Source of the DNA: an uncultured Lachnospiraceae bacterium | Lineage (GTDB): Bacteria; Bacillota; Clostridia; Lachnospirales; Lachnospiraceae | DNA: 14,744 nt | Direction: 5' to 3' | NCBI GenBank assembly: GCA_910586315.1 | Contig: CAJUIP010000061.1 | Coordinates: 1 to 14,744, forward strand | Shown: positions 6,218 to 13,817 of the stretch, in pieces | Layout: each line of letters begins with the position of its first letter | How positions within the stretch are numbered: position 1 is the stretch's first letter | Made by a program: the position numbers and the translations under genes | Notes under the pieces: generated by a model | Told to the model about the DNA's origin: nothing | Databases searched by the model: none | Seen by the model: only the letters and a program-made list of their open reading frames with translations

Positions 6218-8461
6218 ATGGCCGATAATAATGTGATAAAAGCGCAGAAATATCTTAATGCAATGTTTGGGGGGCATCCGGCATGGGTAATGCTGGATGA
6301 AGACGGTAATACAGGTACGGCTGTAATGGAAGGGATTCTTCGTGCATTTCAGATCCAGAATAATATACCTGATATTACAGGGACGGCAGGGCCGTATACT
6401 ATTGGAGTAATGAAGGGACTTCCCGTTATTAAGAAAATGGATCCCAATGACGAAGGGAGCATTAATGTATGCCTGATTCAATGTGCCTTATTTTGTAAGG
6501 GATATGATGCAGGGGGAATCACGGGGATTTATTACAATGCAGGCGTACAGGCTGTGAAGGAGATGCAGTATGATGCCGGAATACCAAGAACAGGAGAAAT
6601 CGATTGGAAAGTCTGGATGGGATTGCTTTCCCTGAATTGGTTCCAGAAATCTTTTACAGGGGATGATGTGATCCGGCGGATTCAGCGGCAGCTTAATTCC
6701 GAATGGTCCGATATTGTGGGGGTTGGTCCCTGCGACGGCATTTTATCCAGGCAGACGGTGCTTTCTCTGATAGGGGCGCTGCAAGGGGCCGAAGGGATTG
6801 CGACAGAGCTGATCGATAATTTAAATTCCGTAAATTTCGGAGATGCCACAACAAATGCTTTTCCGGGCAGGTTAAAGGAAGGACAAAATGCAGATGAATT
6901 TCTTCCGTATAATAAATTAGTCCAATATGCGTTATATTTTAATGGGTACAATCCGGAAAGAGTTGACGGAATTTATGACGCAATCACATCGATTGAAGTT
7001 GCAAAATTTCAAAGGGATTATGAGCTGTATTCCCTGGAGGGTATTTATGTTGGAGATGTGGATGTGTCCACTATGAAATCACTGCTTATGAGTAAAGGCG
7101 ACACTTCCCGGAGAGCGAGTGCCTGTGATTGTGCTACGGTATTAAATCTTCAACAGGCAAAAGACATTGCAGAGGCAGGCTATACGCATGTTGGCCGTTA
7201 TTTAACAGGATATGTCGGAATAAATCATATTCCTAAGTACCTTACGCCTGAAGAGATTCGGAACATTGAAGCGGCGGGCTTACGTGTATTTCCCATATAT
7301 CAGGATGGAGGATATTATCTTGAATATTTTCAGAATCCGGCACGGGGTATCCTGGACGCGAAGATGGCAATTTTAACTGCCGAAATTTTAGGGTTTCCAG
7401 AAGGCACGACCATATATTTTGCTGTAGATTTTGATTGTTACGAATTCCAGATAAATAGATATATTATTCCCTATTTTGAGGAGATTCAGAATTTTTTTAG
7501 CAGTGCGAAAAATATTATGGGATATAATGTTGGCATATATGCGGCGCGTCAGGTATGTACAAAGGTAAGTGAGAAAGGTTATGCAAAATTCTCCTTTGTA
7601 GCAGATATGTCATGGAAATATAGCTGCAATCTGGGGTTTCCCATTCCGCCTAACTGGGCCTTTGACCAGTTTTTTGAAGAGCAGTTCCCCTCTTCGCCTT
7701 CATTTCCGATCGACAAAGTCGCGTACTCCAAAAGAGATGAAGGAACTCGTACTTTTGATAAGAAAGAACAGACGCCTGAGCAACACGCAGAATATTGCAG
7801 GGCTAAAACGGAAATTGCGAGACATAAGTTTATCTATGATGTGCTGCATCCTCTTAATTATTGGGATAAGCTCATCAATATTGGATTCTCTTATAACCGG
7901 GAAATTCCGCTTGGCTCATATATGTTAGGCACTGTTCGGGTGGAGGTTTCGGTAACATTTTCTTCTTCGACGCAAACTGCTGCAGAAACAGATTATTGCA
8001 TCGGGATCTCTGTAGACGAAACAGGGAAATTGACAGCAGGATGTAAAAGCCAGATAACTGAGGCAACGAAAGAACTTAATTTTGTTGATCTGGGAAATAA
8101 TCTGGAAATTGAGGAGGCGTTGGAGAGTATTGCACTGAATATTGAGCGTGGTAATATAACATTGGGAATTTGCCCGATAAGCAGCAATAAAAAAATGAAA
8201 GCCTATATTAGAGTAAGTACAGATAATTTAGCTCCGGATGACGCGGAGATTGAGCAGACTATGGAAATTGAGATTGCTTTCCAGTTTGCTTTAGATGAGA
8301 ATGGTGGTGATAATTTTGATGCTGAGGCATTTGCGACAGCTACAATACTGGTTTTTGCGGGTATAACTGTGATGGCCTTGATCAGTTTTGTGTCACCGGC
8401 TGGCTCTGGAATATTATTAAATTATCTATGTACAGGAGGATTTTTGTTGTTAGGCACTTAA
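6218..8461 (+). CDS. Peptidoglycan-binding / DUF1906 glycoside-hydrolase-like protein with hydrophobic tail (747 aa)
   Basis: A probable cell-wall-active enzyme. Residues 1-290 hold about four peptidoglycan-binding-like units (roughly 8-66, 82-137, 151-195, 238-290), for example IQRQLNSEWSD and VDGIYDAITSIEVAKFQRDY. Residues 302-503 match DUF1906 (Rv2525c-like, TIM-barrel glycoside hydrolase-like): it starts ACDCAT with Asp304, continues AGYTHVGRYLTG and FPIYQDGG, has acidic YFAVDFD (Asp404, Asp406) and ends PIDKVAYS. Residues 504-700 are unassigned. Residues 706-747 are strongly hydrophobic. There is no N-terminal signal peptide. ATG 6218 is chosen over ATG 6134 because AAGGAA precedes it and because the regulon promoter lies between the two. 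It shares promoter and leader features with the 177-aa gene, so I infer sigma-dependent expression and holin-mediated export. A phage endolysin origin is an alternative, but no other phage genes are present. Confidence 0.82.
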   Translation: MADNNVIKAQKYLNAMFGGHPAWVMLDEDGNTGTAVMEGILRAFQIQNNIPDITGTAGPYTIGVMKGLPVIKKMDPNDEGSINVCLIQCALFCKGYDAGGITGIYYNAGVQAVKEMQYDAGIPRTGEIDWKVWMGLLSLNWFQKSFTGDDVIRRIQRQLNSEWSDIVGVGPCDGILSRQTVLSLIGALQGAEGIATELIDNLNSVNFGDATTNAFPGRLKEGQNADEFLPYNKLVQYALYFNGYNPERVDGIYDAITSIEVAKFQRDYELYSLEGIYVGDVDVSTMKSLLMSKGDTSRRASACDCATVLNLQQAKDIAEAGYTHVGRYLTGYVGINHIPKYLTPEEIRNIEAAGLRVFPIYQDGGYYLEYFQNPARGILDAKMAILTAEILGFPEGTTIYFAVDFDCYEFQINRYIIPYFEEIQNFFSSAKNIMGYNVGIYAARQVCTKVSEKGYAKFSFVADMSWKYSCNLGFPIPPNWAFDQFFEEQFPSSPSFPIDKVAYSKRDEGTRTFDKKEQTPEQHAEYCRAKTEIARHKFIYDVLHPLNYWDKLINIGFSYNREIPLGSYMLGTVRVEVSVTFSSSTQTAAETDYCIGISVDETGKLTAGCKSQITEATKELNFVDLGNNLEIEEALESIALNIERGNITLGICPISSNKKMKAYIRVSTDNLAPDDAEIEQTMEIEIAFQFALDENGGDNFDAEAFATATILVFAGITVMALISFVSPAGSGILLNYLCTGGFLLLGT

Positions 8462-8494
8462 CAACGAAATCTTGCGCAAAGTGGTAAAATTTTG

Positions 8495-8583
8495 GTTCCG
8501 GCTTGTCCGGGTTAGGTGCTGTCGGGGAATAGACAGTCCGAAACGGGCGGGCGGCGTGACCCATAGATGTCACATCGCCCCCT
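8495..8583 (+). other. GC-rich double-hairpin patch
   Basis: Between the DUF1906 gene and the YcxB-like gene an unusually GC-rich patch carries two adjacent stems: CTGTC/GACAG (8518-8535) and a longer one, GGGCG..GTGAC with GTCAC..CGCCC (8549-8580), with a two-base internal loop. TGTTATTTTC follows, a poor T-tract. It may end transcription of the upstream gene or be a small structured RNA. Positions 8584-8694 are AT-rich and hold only the YcxB ribosome binding site. Confidence 0.4.
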
Positions 8584-8694
8584 GTTATTTTCAAATAAGA
8601 AAAAACAGAAAATTACTTTAATTGAAATTTTGCGAAAGAAATATTTGATGAATTGGCAATTATGTGGTAAAGTTATAAATAAAGGGGAAAACAT

Positions 8695-9249
8695 ATGATA
8701 TTAGAGCAGAATTTTTCGGAAGCTGATTTGGCTGAATTAGAACAGGTTTTTTCCGCGACAATGAATCGCGGATATTTCAGAATAATAAGCGAGGGCAGAT
8801 ATGGCGAAATACGGAAAGGGATAAAGGATGTATGCGTTTTCATTTTGTTTGGATGCTGTGTGATGCTAATTGTCCTGGAAGGCAGGATATCAGCCAGGAC
8901 AATGTTTTTCATGACTGGCGGAGCGATCGCTTTGTTAGCTGAGCCGCTGTGGAAGAAGTCGGATGAGAAAATGAAACTTGCAAATATCATAAAACGGGCA
9001 TACGGGAAGCCCTTTTCCGTTGGGATAGAAGAAGACAGGCTGATATACAGGAAAATAGAATTTCCATATGCAGGTATCAGATGCGTTGTGGATTATAAAA
9101 ATTTCCTGTTTGCAAGGGCAGGCCGGAGACTTCTCATAATAAAAGCGGATGCGGAAGAGAAGGAAGCCATATTATCCAAAATGAAGGAAAACGAAGCAAT
9201 TCGGTATGTGCGCCAGGAAGAGCCTTTTGATTTAAAACAATTCAGGTAA
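8695..9249 (+). CDS. YcxB-like membrane protein (184 aa)
   Basis: A small membrane protein with two close hydrophobic segments (residues about 44-61 and 67-84) joined by a short loop, then a cytoplasmic-type domain. Residues 108-150 (SVGIEEDRLIYR, then PYAGIRCVVDYKNFLFA) resemble the YcxB-like C-terminal domain (PF14317), whose function is not established. The ribosome binding site AAAGGGG lies about 7 bases before ATG 8695. The next gene starts 33 bases downstream, so the two form an operon. Standing just after a wall-directed cargo gene, it is a plausible immunity or self-protection protein, but that rests on position alone. No TcdR-class promoter precedes it. Confidence 0.65.
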   Translation: MILEQNFSEADLAELEQVFSATMNRGYFRIISEGRYGEIRKGIKDVCVFILFGCCVMLIVLEGRISARTMFFMTGGAIALLAEPLWKKSDEKMKLANIIKRAYGKPFSVGIEEDRLIYRKIEFPYAGIRCVVDYKNFLFARAGRRLLIIKADAEEKEAILSKMKENEAIRYVRQEEPFDLKQFR

Positions 9250-9282
9250 GGCTGCGGGTATTCCCGGTGAAGAAGGCGGAGG

Positions 9283-9744
9283 ATGAAAAAGAAAACATTT
9301 ATTATCGTAATTACAGTATATGCGTTTTTGGGCTGTGTGGCGCTGAGAATTAAGAATCAGGGCAGGAAAGAACAGGAGAGTCCTTTTCAATTAGCTGTGG
9401 AGGCGGAGGAGCTGTTAGTCAGTTCAAAAAAAGGGTTTCATTCTGTCGAAATATATGAGCGGGAAAAGCAGCTCATTATTAACGCGCAGTCGGAGGCTGC
9501 TTTTTTTGACGGAGCACAGTTTGTTGTAGAGACAGCAGGCGAAGTAAAAGAGGAAGATATTGAGATCATATGGACAGCTTTGGGAGGCAAAACGAAGGTA
9601 TCGGATGATAACAGTTTTATTTATGCAGAAATCAGGGTGTATGAGGATAATAAGTTGATATTCAATGAGAAGATCAATTTTGTACAAAAAGCTTTTGATA
9701 TAATGCAGGAACTGGAAAATGAAGAGATGAGACCAATGCAGTGA
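9283..9744 (+). CDS. Membrane-anchored small protein of unknown function (153 aa)
   Basis: I recognise no family. The N-terminus MKKKTFIIVITVYAFLGC is a signal anchor or a weak lipobox (FLGC, Cys18). It is followed by an exposed 130-residue domain with mixed beta/alpha character, including FHSVEIYEREKQLIINAQ and EEDIEIIWTALGGKTKV. The start ATG 9283 directly follows GAAGAAGGCGGAGG, an unusually close ribosome binding site. The 33-base gap after the YcxB-like gene implies one transcript. The pair could form a membrane/exterior protection module or be unrelated to the cargo genes. Confidence 0.6.
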   Translation: MKKKTFIIVITVYAFLGCVALRIKNQGRKEQESPFQLAVEAEELLVSSKKGFHSVEIYEREKQLIINAQSEAAFFDGAQFVVETAGEVKEEDIEIIWTALGGKTKVSDDNSFIYAEIRVYEDNKLIFNEKINFVQKAFDIMQELENEEMRPMQ

Positions 9745-10136
9745 TCTCTGGAAATGCAGGGGATTCTGGATGAGCAGGGCGGCCTGGAAGGTGACGTCCT
9801 GTTTTTTACTGCCTGATGTAATCATGCGCTGGAACCAGTCAGCGCTATGCAGTCTGGTTTCGCGGCAAGCGAAATCGTCAAGCAGTATAAATTGTGCTGT
9901 GACTGCCTTTTCAATCAGGATGCTATTAACGAGAGAATCAAGTTCAACATTTATACAATTTGCACAACACTTGCAGGAAATATCTTTTGGCGGAATAATC
10001 ATTGATTTTAGTTTTCATAAAATTTCTATAAAACATTGCCAGCATACTTTATGATTCCAAAATAGGCGCAAAATAGGGAAGGATAATAAAATATAATAGT
10101 ATTGTAAATGAACTATAGTACAAAGGATATCCGCCT
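9745..10136. other. Intergenic stretch with a possible decayed minus-strand gene
   Basis: On the minus strand an ATG at 10002 opens a frame whose first 85 codons read protein-like, including a cysteine cluster ISCKCCANC and FACRETRLHSADWFQRM. The frame then runs antisense through the 153-aa gene to 9424. No ribosome binding site is visible before the ATG, so it is more likely a fragment of a mobile or decayed gene than a working one. I cannot name its family. Just before 10136 lies AT-rich sequence with TATAAT at 10092-10097 but no good -35; this may be the promoter of the XRE gene. Confidence 0.3.
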
Positions 10137-10817
10137 ATGAGTATGGAATATAAAAATGTGCTGGAAAGATTGAGAGAAGAGCGTGAAAAAAAGGCATGGA
10201 CTCAGAAAGATATATCTCAGCATATATGTATGGGACAGGCACAGTATTGTAAAATTGAAAAAGGGACGCAGAATTTCAGCTATGACGAAGTAAAAGCATT
10301 AACAAATTTAGAGATCGATGTACACTATATTTTCACAGGACAGAGAAGCAAAGGATGCTTCGCTGAAAAAAATGAGAAGGTCAATTATACGAAAGCAATA
10401 AGCTTGCTGGAAATGATTTTTGCAGTAATAAAGTACTATTATACATGGGAACCATCTGTTTACTGGGAGAAATTGTATCAGGAAATAAAGTTTGTCCGGT
10501 TTTTGGATGCCGACCAGGATTATAATAATAATCTCTTCTATATGATAAGATGCATAGAACATTATACACAAAAGGAAATGGCAGGGTATCTTGGGGTTGA
10601 TGTCAAGAAATTACGAAGACTTGAAAACGGGCAATGCCTGCCGGACAGTGAACTTTTATGGCGGTTTTACAATGAATTTCGGGTTCCGCCGTCTATTATT
10701 ATCAAGGATAAAAAAGGAATACTATGTGAAGCAGGCTGGCTATTGGAGAAAGTGGATTCCAAGACCGGAAAAAATTCATTAGCTATGATGAATCCGCATT
10801 ATGTAATAAGTGAGTAA
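10137..10817 (+). CDS. XRE-family regulator with two helix-turn-helix domains (226 aa)
   Basis: A DNA-binding transcription regulator. The N-terminal XRE domain spans residues 8-68, with WTQKDISQHICMGQAQYCKIEKG as its helix-turn-helix core. A second XRE-like domain spans about 137-188 (HYTQKEMAGYLGV, then VKKLRRLENGQ). Between them is a hydrophobic linker (85-135). Two such domains in one chain could bind two half-sites alone or bridge sites. The start has AAAGGA nine bases upstream; a second ATG two codons later is possible. The gene is followed 351 bases later by another XRE gene in the same direction. Its targets are not visible from the sequence. Confidence 0.8.
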   Translation: MSMEYKNVLERLREEREKKAWTQKDISQHICMGQAQYCKIEKGTQNFSYDEVKALTNLEIDVHYIFTGQRSKGCFAEKNEKVNYTKAISLLEMIFAVIKYYYTWEPSVYWEKLYQEIKFVRFLDADQDYNNNLFYMIRCIEHYTQKEMAGYLGVDVKKLRRLENGQCLPDSELLWRFYNEFRVPPSIIIKDKKGILCEAGWLLEKVDSKTGKNSLAMMNPHYVISE

Positions 10818-11168
10818 AAAGCGCTCCTTTTCAGGGGCCGTTTCATGCATGTGGATGCGTAGTGCAATGCGCATCCGTTCCAGGGCGTTCAGAAAATCCT
10901 CATCCCTTTCAGCGTGCCTTCCATATCATCCCCCTTTTCGCCGAAAATCTGCCGGCATCATATTGTAAGGCAGGAAGTGAGCTCGGGCTTTGCTTCCGGC
11001 ATGGAAGGTTTCTGCAATAAATTCTCAAGGTTTGTTAAAAAACAGGAAATGCAATCAGGCTCCATTACAATAAGCATAACAGGAATTTTAGGTAAGGAGA
11101 TCAGGAATAATAGAGGGTTCCTGTATGCATGCCGAATAAGGTAGAATTTTGTCATGTGGAGGTGTAAT
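10818..11168. other. Intergenic stretch between the two XRE genes
   Basis: A hairpin GGATGCG/CGCATCC (10853-10859 with 10870-10876) follows the first XRE gene but has no T-run. On the minus strand positions 10782-10925 read as a protein-like fragment (DEDFLNALERMRIALRIH) with no start codon or ribosome binding site, possibly a gene remnant. The rest shows no recognisable feature until GGAGGT at 11158-11163. Confidence 0.4.
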
Positions 11169-11492
11169 ATGTCGAATAAGCGTGCAGGAGAAAGAATCAG
11201 GGATTTGCGGGAGATGCATCATTATACAAGGGAAGTATTGGCTGAAAAGGCCGAAATTTCTGAAAAGTTTCTGTATGAAATAGAAGCCGGGAGGAAGGGA
11301 TTTTCTGCCGATACGCTTTGCCGGATAGCGAAAGCCCTGTCAGTGAGCTGTGACTATATTATGCTGGGAGAAGAGAAGGAACACCGCGGTATGGAGAAGA
11401 CCATATGCGTACTGGAAATGGTGGAACCAAAACAGAGAAGCAAGATGCAGGATATCGTAAAAATATTGTACGACATGTGCGAGACATTATAA
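11169..11492 (+). CDS. XRE-family transcriptional regulator (107 aa)
   Basis: A single XRE helix-turn-helix domain covers residues 7-67 (GERIRDLREMHHYTRE, then LAEKAEISEKFLYEIEAGRKG), followed by a short helical tail that may dimerise. ATG 11169 is preferred over ATG 11154 because GGAGGT lies five bases before it. The layout resembles phage and ICE repressors, which fits the mobile-element-like surroundings, but no operator can be identified. A terminator follows at about 11613-11646. Confidence 0.8.
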   Translation: MSNKRAGERIRDLREMHHYTREVLAEKAEISEKFLYEIEAGRKGFSADTLCRIAKALSVSCDYIMLGEEKEHRGMEKTICVLEMVEPKQRSKMQDIVKILYDMCETL

Positions 11493-11612
11493 GCTCGGAC
11501 TTCATTTCACCGGTTTCTTTTCACTGCACTGATACGCATCGCAAAGCATCTGAAAGGGAACCGGCTGAGCTTTGTATATAATTATTTAAGTATATTTGGA
11601 TGTATCTGCAAG

Positions 11613-11646
11613 TGGGCAGGCTTCGAGCTGCCCATTTTCTTTTTTA
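11613..11646 (+). terminator. Rho-independent terminator after the XRE gene
   Basis: A stem TGGGCA / TGCCCA, extended past a bulged G by GCT/AGC around a TCG loop (11613-11634), is followed by the T-rich tract TTTTCTTTTTTA. It is a textbook intrinsic terminator 120 bases after the XRE stop codon. Positions 11493-11612 and 11647-11876 otherwise show no gene; the latter is the upstream region of the subtilase, where I see no clear promoter. Confidence 0.85.
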
Positions 11647-11876
11647 TATAGGATAAGTCATCCGGCCGCAAATTTATTTTTTCGAGCGGACCCGGCTTAT
11701 GGGAAGAGCTCTGCATAGCGCAAAAGCCTGGAAAGAGGGCGGTAATCAATCCGGAAACAGTTTCATAGACTGAAATAAGCGGATGAGACGGAACCTGCAA
11801 GGAGCGGAAGAACAGATGCAAACCGCAGGAGACAGGATTTGGGGCTTCGCCATGGCAGGGCCGGGGAGGCTGGAGA

Positions 11877-13817
11877 ATGAATCAAAAGCTGGAGGATGTA
11901 TTGCAGCTTGCGCTGCAGACGCCGGAGGAGATCCGGGAGAGAACGGATGATCTGAATGTAGGATTCAACGGAAGTACAAGGACCTGGGAGCTGATCGTAA
12001 AATACCATGGAAATCTGGATGCATTGGAGGATTTGAACATACAGGTGGAATATCTGATTGCAGGATACGCGATCCTGACGGTGCCGGAGCAGCTGGTGGA
12101 CAGGATGGCGGAGGTGGAGGAAATAGAATATGTGGAGAAGCCGAAGAGATTTTTCTACAGTGCGGAAATGCCCACGGATAATTCCTGCATTGCGCAGGTG
12201 ACCCTGCGGGATCCCTTTCTGACCGGAGCCGGCGTGGTTATAGCCGTGCTGGATTCCGGAATCGATTACAGGCTGCCGGAATTCCGGCATAGTGACGGCA
12301 GTACCAGGATCCTCTATCTCTGGGACCAGACGTTGCAGCCGGAGGAGAATCCTCCGGCTCCCGGCGGAAACGGAACGGAAGCGCCGAATACCGGGGCCGG
12401 AGAGGCAGATACCGGAATCGGAGTGCCGAATGCCTGGGCAGGTGTAGCAGATGCCGGAACCGGAGTGCCGAATGCCGGGGGCGGAGAGGCAGGTACCGGA
12501 ACAGGAGCGCCGAACGAGGGAGCAGGGGAAGGAGAAAGATTCGTGCGCCGTCCGCCTGCGGGCTTTACGAAGGGGGTGGAATTTGACGCCCCACAGATCA
12601 ACCGGGCCCTGGAGGAGGCGGATCCTCAGAGGCAGTACGCGTTGCTGCCGAGCGCAGACACCGGCGGGCACGGAACTGCCGTGGCGGGAATTGCGGCGGG
12701 GAACAGCAGGGCGTATCAGGGAGCCGCGCCGGAAGCGGAGCTTTTGATTGTAAAGCTGGGGCTGCCGTCCGCCTCTTCTTTTCCCAGGACCACGGAGATC
12801 ATGCGGGCAGTGACCTATGCGGTCAGGAAAGCCATCGAATTGCGGATGCCCATTGTCATCAATCTAAGCTTCGGCAATACTTATGGGGCTCATGACGGCA
12901 GCTCGCTTCTGGAGCGTTTTCTGGATAACGCATCGGAGATGGGGCGCACGGTGATCTGTGTGGGCACCGGAAACGAAGGAAACAGCGCAGGTCATCTGGC
13001 AGGCAGCCTGCTGCATCAGGCGGACGGGGGGAGCACCCCGGGGGGAAGCGCCGGGCAAAGGAGCGGCTCAGGTGCTCTCATACGGGACGGAGAAGGGACT
13101 TCCGGGCAGCCGGGCAGAATGATTGCACGTCCCGCGTCCATAGAGCTTGCGGTGGCGGAATATGAGAGGACATTAAATGTCCAGCTGTGGAAGAACTATT
13201 GCGACAAGTACCGCATTTATCTGCGCTCTCCGGGAGGACAGGAGGCACAGCTGCCGGAGATGATCAATGGGGGAAAATATACGCTGAGACTGGAGCAGAC
13301 GGAAATCCTGGTATATTTCGGGGAACCTGCGCCCTATGCGGTGGCGGAAGAAATTTACTTTGAAATGTTTCCTGTGGGAAGAGATTATATTAACAGCGGC
13401 GTATGGACCATCCGGCTGGAGCCCATGCAGGTGGTGACGGGGCGGTATTATTTCTATCTTCCTTCCGCAGTGGTGAGAGCGGGGGGAACCGGCTTCTACC
13501 GTTCCACGCCGGAGGTGACGCTGACCATCCCCGCCACTGCCGCAAAGGTCATTTCCGTGGGGGCCTATGACAGCACCTATGAGGCCTACGCCGATTTTTC
13601 CGGGAGAGGATATGCGGATGCCAACAGAACCATCGGGGTAGTGGCCGCCGGGCTGGCGAAACCGGATCTGGCGGCCCCCGGGGTGGGGATTATCGCACCG
13701 GATATCTACGGGGGATACACGCCGATGACGGGAACCTCCTTTGCCACGCCTATTGCGGCGGGAAGCTGTGCGCTGATTATGGAGTGGGGGGAGGAGGTTA
13801 TAATAAGGTTACGTTAG
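11877..13817 (+). CDS. Subtilase (S8) peptidase with low-complexity insert, C-terminus truncated
   Basis: A serine peptidase of the S8 family, similar in layout to the Csp-type and other Lachnospiraceae subtilases. The catalytic triad is complete: Asp126 (VIAVLDSGIDY), His265 (TGGHGTAVAGIAAG) and Ser621 (MTGTSFATPIAAG), with oxyanion Asn366 (GTGNEGN). Residues 1-100 form a propeptide-like region; there is no signal peptide. ATG 11877 follows GGGGAGG. Between Asp and His lies a glycine/alanine/proline-rich insert (about 160-220) built from a 14-residue repeat. A second low-complexity stretch covers about 383-412. Family members continue for several tens of residues after the MEWG motif, but here the chain ends with EEVIIRLR right after MEWG, so the last helices are missing. 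The junction at about 13790-13800 suggests disruption by the element that follows; activity is uncertain. Confidence 0.88.
   Translation: MNQKLEDVLQLALQTPEEIRERTDDLNVGFNGSTRTWELIVKYHGNLDALEDLNIQVEYLIAGYAILTVPEQLVDRMAEVEEIEYVEKPKRFFYSAEMPTDNSCIAQVTLRDPFLTGAGVVIAVLDSGIDYRLPEFRHSDGSTRILYLWDQTLQPEENPPAPGGNGTEAPNTGAGEADTGIGVPNAWAGVADAGTGVPNAGGGEAGTGTGAPNEGAGEGERFVRRPPAGFTKGVEFDAPQINRALEEADPQRQYALLPSADTGGHGTAVAGIAAGNSRAYQGAAPEAELLIVKLGLPSASSFPRTTEIMRAVTYAVRKAIELRMPIVINLSFGNTYGAHDGSSLLERFLDNASEMGRTVICVGTGNEGNSAGHLAGSLLHQADGGSTPGGSAGQRSGSGALIRDGEGTSGQPGRMIARPASIELAVAEYERTLNVQLWKNYCDKYRIYLRSPGGQEAQLPEMINGGKYTLRLEQTEILVYFGEPAPYAVAEEIYFEMFPVGRDYINSGVWTIRLEPMQVVTGRYYFYLPSAVVRAGGTGFYRSTPEVTLTIPATAAKVISVGAYDSTYEAYADFSGRGYADANRTIGVVAAGLAKPDLAAPGVGIIAPDIYGGYTPMTGTSFATPIAAGSCALIMEWGEEVIIRLR
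12381..12530 (+). repeat. 42-bp minisatellite in the subtilase gene
   Basis: Three full imperfect 42-bp units (12381-12422, 12423-12464, 12465-12506) and a partial fourth encode a 14-residue motif seen as APNTGAGEADTGIG, VPNAWAGVADAGTG and VPNAGGGEAGTGTG. The units stay in frame and differ by base changes. The repeat makes a flexible loop between the catalytic Asp and His and could vary in copy number among strains. Confidence 0.85.

Noticed and set aside
2321..8461. Prophage lysis cassette (holin plus endolysin-like enzyme)
   Set aside because: There are no tail, capsid, terminase or integrase genes, the holin and hydrolase are on opposite strands, and matching sigma-type promoters point to a toxin-type regulon. 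It remains possible that the parts came from a phage.
8653..8679. TTGGCA/TATAAA promoter-like pair before the YcxB gene
   Set aside because: Spacing is 15 and the expected transcript start would fall within the ribosome binding site, so it is unlikely to drive this gene.
10666..10671. TTTACA inside the first XRE gene and other isolated TTTACA hexamers
   Set aside because: None is followed by CTTT after 16 bases and they lie within genes.
10782..10925. Minus-strand fragment containing DEDFLNALERMRIALRIH
   Set aside because: Protein-like, but only 48 codons without start or ribosome binding site and no family recognised; mentioned only as a possible remnant.
10958..11155. 65-codon minus-strand frame starting MTKFYLIRHAYRN
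   Set aside because: The opening resembles histidine phosphatases (LIRH), but the remainder does not and the length is far too short; no ribosome binding site.
12314..12601. Minus-strand Pro/Ala/Ser-rich reading frame
   Set aside because: It is the antisense shadow of the 42-bp repeat in the subtilase gene; the repeat creates an open frame on both strands and there is no ribosome binding site.
11763..12671. 302-codon minus-strand open frame
   Set aside because: It lies opposite the subtilase in GC-rich sequence where stops are rare; its residues are arginine/histidine/leucine-rich with no family features.
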